Assembly: GCA_963774765.1 (NCBI GenBank)
Contig: CAVZGP010000011.1
Coordinates: 496,001-560,000 of the forward strand
DNA length: 64,000 bases
From: Sva-07 sp963774765
GTDB taxonomy: Bacteria > Actinomycetota > Acidimicrobiia > Acidimicrobiales > Ilumatobacteraceae
Reading direction: 5' to 3'
Every line of letters starts with the position of its first letter. Positions within the stretch are counted from its first letter, which is position 1. Positions 37,105 through 44,475 of this stretch are shown here, in pieces. Under the pieces are notes generated by a model that had not been told where the DNA came from, did not search any database, and was given only the letters and a program-made list of their open reading frames with translations. Made by a program: the position numbers and the translations under genes.

Positions 37105-38799
37105 ATGACGGCAGGCCCTCTGCGTGTCCGGTGGCTGGGCCGGGTGCCCTACCGCGAGGCGCTGGCCGTGCAGACGGCGCTGTTCCAACACGGTGCCGGC
37201 CAGCACCTGCTGCTGCTCGAACACCCGCATGTGTTCACCCATGGAAAGAGGACCGACCTCGCCACGAACCTTTGCTGCGAGCCGGCCGCAGTGGGCGCCG
37301 AGCTGGTCGCGGTCAAACGCGGCGGCGACATCACCTACCACGGGCCGGGACAGCTGGTCGGCTATCCGATCGTCAACGTCGACAATCGGCTGGGGGCCTC
37401 CGACCACGTGGGCAACGTCGAGGGCCTCGTCATCGATGCACTCACCGAACTCGGGTTGGCGAACGCCGGCCGGTTGGTGGGGTTCGCGGGCGTGTGGCTC
37501 GATGTCGATCACCCGGACCCCGCAGTGCAACCCCGCAAGATCTGTGCCATCGGGGTGCGCCTCGCCCGCGGGCGAACGATGCACGGCTTCGCGTTGAACG
37601 TCGCGACCGACATGACGTACCTGCGCGAGCACATCGTGCCGTGCGGCATCGGCGACAAGCCGGTCACGTCGCTCGCCGAGGAGGGCATCGAGGTGTCGAT
37701 GCGTGAGGTCGTCGACGTCGTCGCTCGCCTGGCCGCCGAGCGCTGGTCCGATGGGGCGATCGAACGGCAAGACGTTGCGTGGAAGCACGCGGTGGACGAC
37801 CGCGACCTGTCGGCGTTTTCGCGCGGTGACGGGCCGGGCGAGCAGGTCAAGCTGCTGTCCGATCGGGCGGCAGCACGCCTGGAGGCCGCCGGAGTCACCG
37901 AGGGCCTGTCGATCGAGACGCGCAAGCCGGACTGGTTGCGACCGAAGGTCGAACTCGGCGCCGGCGTGATGTCGTTGAAGAGGACGGTGCGCGACCTCGA
38001 CCTCGTCACGGTGTGCGAGGACGCCGGCTGCCCCAACTTGTCCGAGTGCTGGGTCGACGGCACCGCCACGTTCATGGTGCTCGGCGAGCGCTGCACGCGG
38101 GCGTGCGGGTTCTGTCTCGTCGACACGAACAAGCCGCTGGCACCGGCGGGTGACGAACCGACGCGGGTGGCCGAGGCGATCGAACGGATGGGCCTCGACC
38201 ATGCCGTGCTCACCATGGTGGCTCGCGACGACCTCGCCGACGGAGGGATGGCGCATCTGGCGGCTTGCGTCGAGGCGATTCGCCTGCGCCGTTCGGCCAC
38301 GCGGATCGAGACGCTGATCTCCGACGTCAAGGGTGATGACGTGGCGCTCGACCTCCTTCTTGCGGCGCGCCCCGACGTCCTGAACCACAATGTCGAGACC
38401 GTCGCCCGCCTCCAGCGCGCGGTGCGGCCGTCGGCCGGCTACGCCCGCTCATTGGGCGCGCTCGCACGCGCCAAGGCGGCTGGGCTCACCACGAAGACAG
38501 GGTTCATGGTCGGCCTTGGCGAGACCGACGACGAGATCGAGGGACTGCTCGCCGACATCGCCGACCTCGGCGTCGACATCGTCACGATCGGGCAGTACCT
38601 GCGCCCGACATCGCACCATCTTCCCATCGTTCGCTACGCCGAACCGTCCGAGTTCGACCGATGGAAGCAGCTCGGCGAGTCGTACGGCATCGGCCACGTC
38701 GAAGCGAGCCCGCTCACGCGGTCGAGCTATCACGCCAAGGGTGCCGCCGATTCGGTCGCCGTGCCGGTCGCCCTTGGCGCGTCGCTCACGGCATCGTGA
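37105..38799 (+). CDS. lipB-lipA: LipB-LipA fusion: octanoyltransferase joined to lipoyl synthase
   Basis: One 564-residue frame encodes both steps of lipoate synthesis. Residues 1-225 are LipB: LLLEHPHVFTHGKR, VKRGGDITYHGPGQLVGYPI, KICAIGVRLARGRTMHGFAL and IVPCGIGDKPVTSL with the catalytic cysteine. After a short linker, residues about 270-560 are LipA: CEDAGCPNLSECW for the auxiliary iron-sulfur cluster, CTRACGFCLVDT for the radical-SAM cluster, ETLISDVKGD, VLNHNVETV, GFMVGLGETDDE and the C-terminal RSSY serine ligand. LipB attaches octanoyl to the E2 lipoyl domain and LipA inserts two sulfurs. I see no stop or restart between them, so the fusion is real in this sequence. It follows dlaT by 23 bases. 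Confidence 0.9.
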   Translation: MTAGPLRVRWLGRVPYREALAVQTALFQHGAGQHLLLLEHPHVFTHGKRTDLATNLCCEPAAVGAELVAVKRGGDITYHGPGQLVGYPIVNVDNRLGASDHVGNVEGLVIDALTELGLANAGRLVGFAGVWLDVDHPDPAVQPRKICAIGVRLARGRTMHGFALNVATDMTYLREHIVPCGIGDKPVTSLAEEGIEVSMREVVDVVARLAAERWSDGAIERQDVAWKHAVDDRDLSAFSRGDGPGEQVKLLSDRAAARLEAAGVTEGLSIETRKPDWLRPKVELGAGVMSLKRTVRDLDLVTVCEDAGCPNLSECWVDGTATFMVLGERCTRACGFCLVDTNKPLAPAGDEPTRVAEAIERMGLDHAVLTMVARDDLADGGMAHLAACVEAIRLRRSATRIETLISDVKGDDVALDLLLAARPDVLNHNVETVARLQRAVRPSAGYARSLGALARAKAAGLTTKTGFMVGLGETDDEIEGLLADIADLGVDIVTIGQYLRPTSHHLPIVRYAEPSEFDRWKQLGESYGIGHVEASPLTRSSYHAKGAADSVAVPVALGASLTAS

Positions 38800-40202
38800 A
38801 TCGCTGGTCGCCCGAGCAGGTCGAGGCGCTCGCGCCGACCCCTGCAACGCTCAGTGTGGCGCGACCGTTGACCACGGTGGCGAAGTGGGGTGGCCTGGGC
38901 GCCGACGATCGGGCGGTGTGGGGATCGTGCCGGGGGAGCGGTGCCGAACCCTACGACACGATGGTCGATCACGTCGGCGTCGCATCGAGATGCACGTGTC
39001 CGAGCCGGCGCCATCCGTGCAAGCACGTGCTCGCCCTCCTGATGTTGTGGGTGCGCGGCGACGTCGCCGACACCGTCGCCCCGCCGCAGGTGGCGAGCTG
39101 GGTCGAAACCCGCGACGCCGCGGGAGCCCGTCCCGCCGCCGACGCCCCGTCCTCCTCGTCGGCCACGGACGCCACACCGTCGTCCGAGCCGAAGCCCGCG
39201 GACACGGCCGCCACCCCGTTGCCGGACGTGCCCGAGGTGCCCGAGCCGGATCGCGATCGTTCTCGTGACGAGCGAGTCGAGCGGATGTTCGCAGGGCTGA
39301 CGGAACTCGACCGATGGCTGGACGACCGGATGCGCACAGGGCTGGCCGATCCGGCGCTCGCGAAGTACTCGACGTGGGACGAGTTGGCGGCTCGACTCGT
39401 CGACGCCCAGGCCGGCAGCCTCGCCAATCGGATCCGGCGGCTGGCCGGCCTCGTCGGAGCGTCGACCGACTGGCACAGCGACGTACTGGCCGAGCTCGGT
39501 TTGTTGCACCTGCTCTCGCAGGCGGGTCGCCGGCTCGGCTCGCTGCCCGGTCCGCTCGCCGATGCGGTGGCGACCACCGTCGGTTGGCAGGTGCGCCACG
39601 CCGACGTCCTCGGTGGGGTGCCGGACACCGACACGTGGGCGGTCGCCGCCCGTAGCGACACGCGGGAGGATCGCATCGAGGTTCGCCGCCATTGGCTGCG
39701 CGGGGTGGCGACGGGGCGGTGGGCGCTCGTGCTGTCGTTCGCTGCGTACCGCCAGAGCCTCGACACGTCGTTGACGGTGGGGACGGCGATCGAGGCCGAC
39801 CTGCACCGATATCCCGGACCCGCGCTGCGGGCGCTGGTCGGCGAGCGTTACGGCTCGATGATCGAGGTTGCTCGCCCGCCCGCCGTGGACATCGCGGCGG
39901 CATGCGACGAGGTCGGCAGGATGCTCGCCGTCGAGCCGTGGCTCGACCGCATCCCGTTCACGGTGACGGCGGCGATCGCGGTCGACGGCACACGGTTCGC
40001 GCTCACCGACACTGGTGGCACGCTGCCATTGATCGCCGGGGGTCGGCCGCTCGCCACGCTGCTCGCCGTCGCTGGTGGCGAAGCGATCGATGTCACGTGC
40101 GAATGGACGCCGCACGGTGTCGTGCCGCTGACGGTCCACCTCGACGACCGCTCGCTCGACATCGGCCCTCGTGCCGACGACTCGTTCGTGAGCGCCGCAT
40201 GA
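38796..40202 (+). CDS. SWIM zinc-finger protein (first gene of MoxR-VWA cluster)
   Basis: A 468-residue protein with an N-terminal SWIM zinc finger: CTCPSRRHPCKHVLALLMLW, giving the CxC-x(n)-CxH set of metal ligands. A Ser/Pro/Asp-rich linker (about residues 110-155) precedes a large alpha-helical domain of unknown function. Proteins with this architecture travel with DUF5691, MoxR, DUF5682 and VWA proteins, as here. SWIM domains bind DNA or protein. The GTG start overlaps the stop of the lipB-lipA gene, and its own stop overlaps the next ATG, so it is tightly coupled at both ends. Confidence 0.75.
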   Translation: MNRWSPEQVEALAPTPATLSVARPLTTVAKWGGLGADDRAVWGSCRGSGAEPYDTMVDHVGVASRCTCPSRRHPCKHVLALLMLWVRGDVADTVAPPQVASWVETRDAAGARPAADAPSSSSATDATPSSEPKPADTAATPLPDVPEVPEPDRDRSRDERVERMFAGLTELDRWLDDRMRTGLADPALAKYSTWDELAARLVDAQAGSLANRIRRLAGLVGASTDWHSDVLAELGLLHLLSQAGRRLGSLPGPLADAVATTVGWQVRHADVLGGVPDTDTWAVAARSDTREDRIEVRRHWLRGVATGRWALVLSFAAYRQSLDTSLTVGTAIEADLHRYPGPALRALVGERYGSMIEVARPPAVDIAAACDEVGRMLAVEPWLDRIPFTVTAAIAVDGTRFALTDTGGTLPLIAGGRPLATLLAVAGGEAIDVTCEWTPHGVVPLTVHLDDRSLDIGPRADDSFVSAA

Positions 40203-41017
40203 CCGAGGCGGAGCTGTGGCGCGAGCTGGTGTCGGTGGCGATGCTCGGCACCGACCGGCGCAACCCGCCGGAACCCGATGGCCTCATCGCCGATCTCGTC
40301 GACGACACGGTGTGGTCGACTCCGTCGGAGCGCATGCTTGCGCAGGTGGCGGCGACGGTCGCGGTGCGCCGCGCCGGTGTGCTCCCCGGTCCGCCGCTGG
40401 CACCCGTCGCTGCACCCGAGGCGGACGCCCGGCCGGTGTGTGTGCCAGCGGCTGCCGAGCGCTGGCACCATGTGGTCTCGTCGTGGGCCGTGCTCGAGGA
40501 CGAATGGATGTTGACGCTGATCACGAACGGCTGGCGGGTGCCGCCCGAGCTCGTGGCGGAGTTGCTCACCCGACATCGATCCGACCCGATCCGTCGTGCC
40601 CGCGTCGAGTTGGCATGCGGACCGCTCGCCGGATGGCTCGTCGGCCACCTCCCCGAGCTGGCGGCGAAGGGTGCTGCGGGCGCCCACCCCGATCCATCGG
40701 CCGACGACCTCGCCGAGTTGCCGCCGCTGCCGATCCCGCCCGACCTCGAGCCGCTGCTGTGCGCCGCTGGTGACGTCGTCGCCCGCGAGTTGGCGGGGGC
40801 AATCGAGGCCGGGACACTCGTCCACGCCCATCGGGCAGTCCTCGTCAACCTTGTGGCGCGCATGCGTCCCGATGCCGTCGGCCCGGTCGCGACCGCACTC
40901 GAAGCGATCGATGGCGGGTCGGTCGGCTTTCCCCTTGCGTCGGTCCTCGGCGATCTCGCACGCACCCGTCAACGCATGCTGGACGAACTGTCGGTCAGTC
41001 CTCCCGGCGAGACATGA
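40199..41017 (+). CDS. DUF5691-family protein
   Basis: A 272-residue mostly helical protein starting LWRELVSVAMLGTDRR, the recognisable opening of the DUF5691 family found next to SWIM-domain proteins. WHHVVSSWAVLEDEWM and WRVPPELVAELLTRH follow. No catalytic motif is visible. The ATGA overlap with the SWIM gene means they are translated together. Normally the MoxR ATPase gene would follow; here a convergent GNAT gene overlaps its last 23 bases and a DUF222-HNH gene comes next. Confidence 0.72.
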   Translation: MTEAELWRELVSVAMLGTDRRNPPEPDGLIADLVDDTVWSTPSERMLAQVAATVAVRRAGVLPGPPLAPVAAPEADARPVCVPAAAERWHHVVSSWAVLEDEWMLTLITNGWRVPPELVAELLTRHRSDPIRRARVELACGPLAGWLVGHLPELAAKGAAGAHPDPSADDLAELPPLPIPPDLEPLLCAAGDVVARELAGAIEAGTLVHAHRAVLVNLVARMRPDAVGPVATALEAIDGGSVGFPLASVLGDLARTRQRMLDELSVSPPGET

Positions 41018-41885
41018 CGACGCACTCCTTGACCGGCTCGAAGCCGACGTCGACGTAGAGGTGCTTCGCGGCCGGATTGTCCGCTTCGAAGCAGATCTTG
41101 ATGCGCTCGGCTCCGGCGGCGGCGAGCCGGTCGACACCGACGGTGAGGACGTGACGGGCGATGCCCCGGCGTTGGTGATCGTCCTCGGTGCGCATCGGTT
41201 CGACCAGGCCCGTGGCGGTCACCGGGTCGAACCAGAACAGTCCGTAGCCCGCAACATCGTCGGCGTCGTCGACGACCACGAGGTCCAGATCTGGGCGGTA
41301 CAGCGATGTCCGACGCAGACGCTCCTCGACGTCGGCTCCGCCGCGGCCGACCATGTGGTGCGGGCGTCCGGACGTCCCGAGGCGACTGGCCAACCGGTAG
41401 CCGGACGGCAGGTGACTCACCTCCGGCCGTCGCGGCGCGGACATCCACGCTTCGACCGACTCGGGCCGCTCGGAGGCGAACCCGTGGCCGGCCAACACGG
41501 TGCGCATCACGTCGTCGGCCCGGTCGAACGCGATGTCGACGGACCCGAGGCCGCACTCGGTGGCATGGTTCAGTCCTCGCTCGACGACGTGGGCGATCCA
41601 GCCGTCGCTCGCGTCGGGCAGCACGATCGGGTCGAGCCCGATCCGGTCGCTCCACGCGGTGGCGATCACCGCAGCTTCTGGCCGATCGTGGTCGTCGAAC
41701 CAGAACAGCTGGGGTATGTCGTCAGTCGACCGAGGTGTCCGCCACCACCACTGCAGATCGGCGGCCTCGAACAGCCCGATCGTCGGGTGGGTCTGCCGCA
41801 CTCGTTGCAACAGCGTCGTCGCCGCCCTGAGCGCGTCGAGCCCGGTCCGCTGCATCTCGTTCGGTGGTGTTGCCTCGACACTCAT
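40995..41885 (-). CDS. GNAT acetyltransferase (two-domain)
   Basis: A 296-residue protein. The C-terminal GNAT domain shows VVVDDADDVAGYGLFWFDP, then VEPMRTEDDHQRRGIARHVLTVGVDRL, containing the acetyl-CoA-binding R/Q-x-x-G-x-A motif, and NPAAKHLYVDVGFEPV. The N-terminal half (residues 1-150) resembles a second, degenerate GNAT unit. Substrate unknown. It is encoded on the opposite strand to its neighbours and overlaps the end of the DUF5691 gene, so it looks like an insertion into the MoxR-VWA cluster. The ATG ending at 41885 gives the best start. Confidence 0.75.
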   Translation of the reverse strand: MSVEATPPNEMQRTGLDALRAATTLLQRVRQTHPTIGLFEAADLQWWWRTPRSTDDIPQLFWFDDHDRPEAAVIATAWSDRIGLDPIVLPDASDGWIAHVVERGLNHATECGLGSVDIAFDRADDVMRTVLAGHGFASERPESVEAWMSAPRRPEVSHLPSGYRLASRLGTSGRPHHMVGRGGADVEERLRRTSLYRPDLDLVVVDDADDVAGYGLFWFDPVTATGLVEPMRTEDDHQRRGIARHVLTVGVDRLAAAGAERIKICFEADNPAAKHLYVDVGFEPVKECVVMSRRED

Positions 41886-41921
41886 GAGCCGAAGGTAGAC
41901 CGTGCGCCCCTGCCACCGTTC

Positions 41922-41964
41922 TCGTGACCAAGTCTCCGCCCAGAGCCTATACTTGTTCACGAGT
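41922..41964. repeat. GTGAACAA-family palindrome, decayed copy 3
   Basis: CTCGTGACCAAGT at the left faces ACTTGTTCACGAG at the right, with one mismatch in the outer arms and a degenerate middle. It lies in the divergent gap between the GNAT gene and the DUF222-HNH gene. The outer arms match those of the copies at 31813 and 32920. Confidence 0.6.
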
Positions 41965-42019
41965 TCGCCCGTGGCCGCCCCGGGTCGGTGACCCCGGAAC
42001 CCTGTGACACCCCCTCTCT

Positions 42020-43321
42020 ATGGTTGTGGGCATGGAGATCGCAGCGGTGGTCGAGCGTGTCGGGGCGATCGCTTCGGTGCGCGCGAACACCGCAGCGACG
42101 GCTGATCTGGTCGAGTCGGGCCTGGTGGCGGTGCGCGAGGTACAGGCGTGGTGCGACGCTCAACACGCCGGTCTGGTGAGCCAACTCGACGGCATCGATT
42201 CGTTTCCTGAGCAGCGCATCGCGAACGCGTCGAAGAAGTCGTTGAGCCATGCGGCCAAGACCACGGAGCGGTCCACGACGTTGAAGAAGACCCCGAAGTT
42301 GGCTGACGCGTTGGTTGACGGTGCGATCACCGCCGATCACGTCGATGCCGTCATCCGGGCGTCGAAGAAGCTCGACGCCGCCAAGCGACCCGAACTGTTG
42401 AAACGTGCCAATGCGCTTGCCGAGGTCGCCAAGGCAGCCAGTGTCGAGCAGTTCAACCGACGGTTGGACCTGGAAACGAAACGCCTCCAAGAGGGCGACG
42501 GTCTGGATCGTTTGGATCGGCAGCGTCACAACGTGCGGGCGCGTACCTGGGTTGACGGCGAGGGGATGTGGAACCTGTCGGTCAAGTTCGACCCTGTCAC
42601 CGGTGTCAGGATCGCGGCGCGGATCGATGCCGTGGTCCAAGCCCTCTTCGGCGAAAGCGTGCCCGACGAGTGTCCCGATGATCCGATCGAGAAGCAGCGT
42701 TACCTCGCCGCTCGCGCCGTCGCCCGGCTCCTGCTCGACGAGGCCCTCGCCGACGCTGCTGACAACGCCGACACAGACCCTGAGCCCGGACCTGCACCGT
42801 CACCGCCGGTACGGCCGAAGCCGGGGCGCCCCGAGTTCGTCGTGGTGGTCGACGCCGACGCGCAGGGCCAAGCAGGCCCGGTTGGCGAGTTCTCCATTCC
42901 CGTCGAAGTACCGGCCCGCGTGCTTGCCGCCCTCGCCGGTGACGCCGACGTCCACACCGTCGTCGTGCGCAACGGTGTCGTGCTGCACGCACCCGGCGAG
43001 TTGAACCTGGGCCGCTCCACCCGCCTCGCGAACCGCGCCCAGCGTCGGGCCCTGCGCGGCCTGTACCGGTGCTGCGCGATCCCCGGCTGCAGCATCGCCT
43101 ACGACCGTTGCAAGCTGCATCACATCATCTGGTGGCGCAACGACGGCCACACCGACCTCGACAACCTGCTGCCGGTCTGCTCGGTCCACCACGCCAAGAT
43201 CCACCACGACCAATGGGTCATCGAACTCGGCCCCAACCGAGAACTCACCCTCACCCTCCCCGACGGAAGCATCCACGCCACCGGCCCCCCAACGCGATCC
43301 AGGCGAAGTATCGCCGCCTGA
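42020..43321 (+). CDS. DUF222 / HNH endonuclease protein (13E12 type)
   Basis: A 433-residue protein. The N-terminal DUF222 region is helical and Ala/Lys-rich (VREVQAWCDAQHAGLVSQLD, KTTERSTTLKKTPKLADALVDG). A low-complexity Pro linker follows at about residue 255. The C-terminal HNH domain is intact: YRCCAIPGCSIAYDRCKLHHIIWWRNDGHTDLDNLLPVCSVHHAKIHH, quoted here in overlapping parts as CCAIPGC, KLHHIIWW, LPVCSVHH, with two CxxC/CxxH zinc pairs and the HH catalytic site. These genes are multi-copy and mobile-like in actinobacteria. It interrupts the MoxR-VWA cluster, and its stop overlaps an in-frame ATG of the MoxR gene. Confidence 0.8.
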   Translation: MVVGMEIAAVVERVGAIASVRANTAATADLVESGLVAVREVQAWCDAQHAGLVSQLDGIDSFPEQRIANASKKSLSHAAKTTERSTTLKKTPKLADALVDGAITADHVDAVIRASKKLDAAKRPELLKRANALAEVAKAASVEQFNRRLDLETKRLQEGDGLDRLDRQRHNVRARTWVDGEGMWNLSVKFDPVTGVRIAARIDAVVQALFGESVPDECPDDPIEKQRYLAARAVARLLLDEALADAADNADTDPEPGPAPSPPVRPKPGRPEFVVVVDADAQGQAGPVGEFSIPVEVPARVLAALAGDADVHTVVVRNGVVLHAPGELNLGRSTRLANRAQRRALRGLYRCCAIPGCSIAYDRCKLHHIIWWRNDGHTDLDNLLPVCSVHHAKIHHDQWVIELGPNRELTLTLPDGSIHATGPPTRSRRSIAA

Positions 43322-43374
43322 TGATGATCGGGCAGCAGGAACAGAACGACGGTCGGTCGGTAACGTCACCGTCG

Positions 43375-44475
43375 ATGAGTGCATCGGGGGCTTCGGTTGA
43401 CGTGCTGCGTCCGCACGCCGAGCACCAGTACGCGCACGAACTGGCGGCGCTCGCCGCGCTCGACGATCGTGAGCGGCCGTCAGGCTGGAAGCTGTCGCCC
43501 TGGGCGGTCGTCCGATACCTGCTCGGCGGCGAACTGTCGGACGGCACGGTCATCTCGCCGAAGTACGTCGGCCAGCAGCGGCTCGTCGAGATCGCCGTCG
43601 CCACGCTCGCCACCGACCGAGCGCTGCTGCTGCTCGGCGTGCCGGGCACAGCCAAGACCTGGGTCAGCGAGCACCTCGCCGCGGCGATCAGCGGCGACTC
43701 GACCCTGCTCGTCCAGGGCACCGCCGGCACCACCGAGGAGACGCTGCGCTACGGCTGGAACTATGCCCGCCTGCTCGCCGAAGGCCCCAGCACTGCAGCG
43801 CTCGTGCCGGGCCCGATCTATCGGGGCATGGAACGCGGCGCCATCGTGCGTGTCGAGGAACTCACCCGGATGCCACCAGAGGTCCAGGACGCGCTCGTCA
43901 CGGTGCTGTCCGAGAAGGTGCTGCCGGTGCCGGAACTCGACACCGAGGTCGCCGCGATCCGCGGGTTCAACGTGATCGCCACCGCCAACGACCGCGACCG
44001 TGGTGTCAACGACCTGTCGAGCGCGCTGCGGCGCCGCTTCAACACCGTCGTGCTCCCGCTGCCAGCGAGCATCGACGAGGAGATCGCAATCGTCAGCCGC
44101 CGCGTCGGCGAACTCGGCGTCGCACTCGCGCTTCCCGATGTGCCGGTCGCGGCCGACGAGATCCGACGCGTCGTCACCGTCTTCCGCGAGCTGCGATCGG
44201 GCCTCACCGAGGATGAACGCAACAGTGTCAAAGTCCCCACCGGCACCCTGTCGACCGCCGAGGCGATCTCGGTCGTCACCAACGGGCTCGCGCTCGCTGC
44301 CCACTTCGGCGACGGCGAACTCCGATCAACCGACGTCGCCGCCGGCATCATCGGCGCCGTCGTCAGCGACCCGGTCCACGATGCGGTCGCCTGGCGTGAA
44401 TACCTCGAAGCCGTCGTGCGAGAGCGCCCCGGTTGGAACGACTTCTACGACGCCTGCCGCGCCCTCGACACGTGA
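43375..44475 (+). CDS. MoxR-family AAA+ ATPase
   Basis: A 366-residue AAA+ ATPase (384 if the ATG at 43321 is used). The Walker A is LLGVPGTAKTW, where the usual GKT/S is AKT as in many MoxR proteins. VRVEELTRMPPEVQDALV supplies the Walker B-like region, FNVIATANDRDRGVNDLSSAL sensor 1, and RRRFNTVVLPLP the arginine finger region. MoxR ATPases act as chaperones that load metals or assemble complexes with a VWA partner, which is encoded two genes downstream. Its stop overlaps the DUF5682 start (GTGA). Confidence 0.85.
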   Translation: MSASGASVDVLRPHAEHQYAHELAALAALDDRERPSGWKLSPWAVVRYLLGGELSDGTVISPKYVGQQRLVEIAVATLATDRALLLLGVPGTAKTWVSEHLAAAISGDSTLLVQGTAGTTEETLRYGWNYARLLAEGPSTAALVPGPIYRGMERGAIVRVEELTRMPPEVQDALVTVLSEKVLPVPELDTEVAAIRGFNVIATANDRDRGVNDLSSALRRRFNTVVLPLPASIDEEIAIVSRRVGELGVALALPDVPVAADEIRRVVTVFRELRSGLTEDERNSVKVPTGTLSTAEAISVVTNGLALAAHFGDGELRSTDVAAGIIGAVVSDPVHDAVAWREYLEAVVRERPGWNDFYDACRALDT

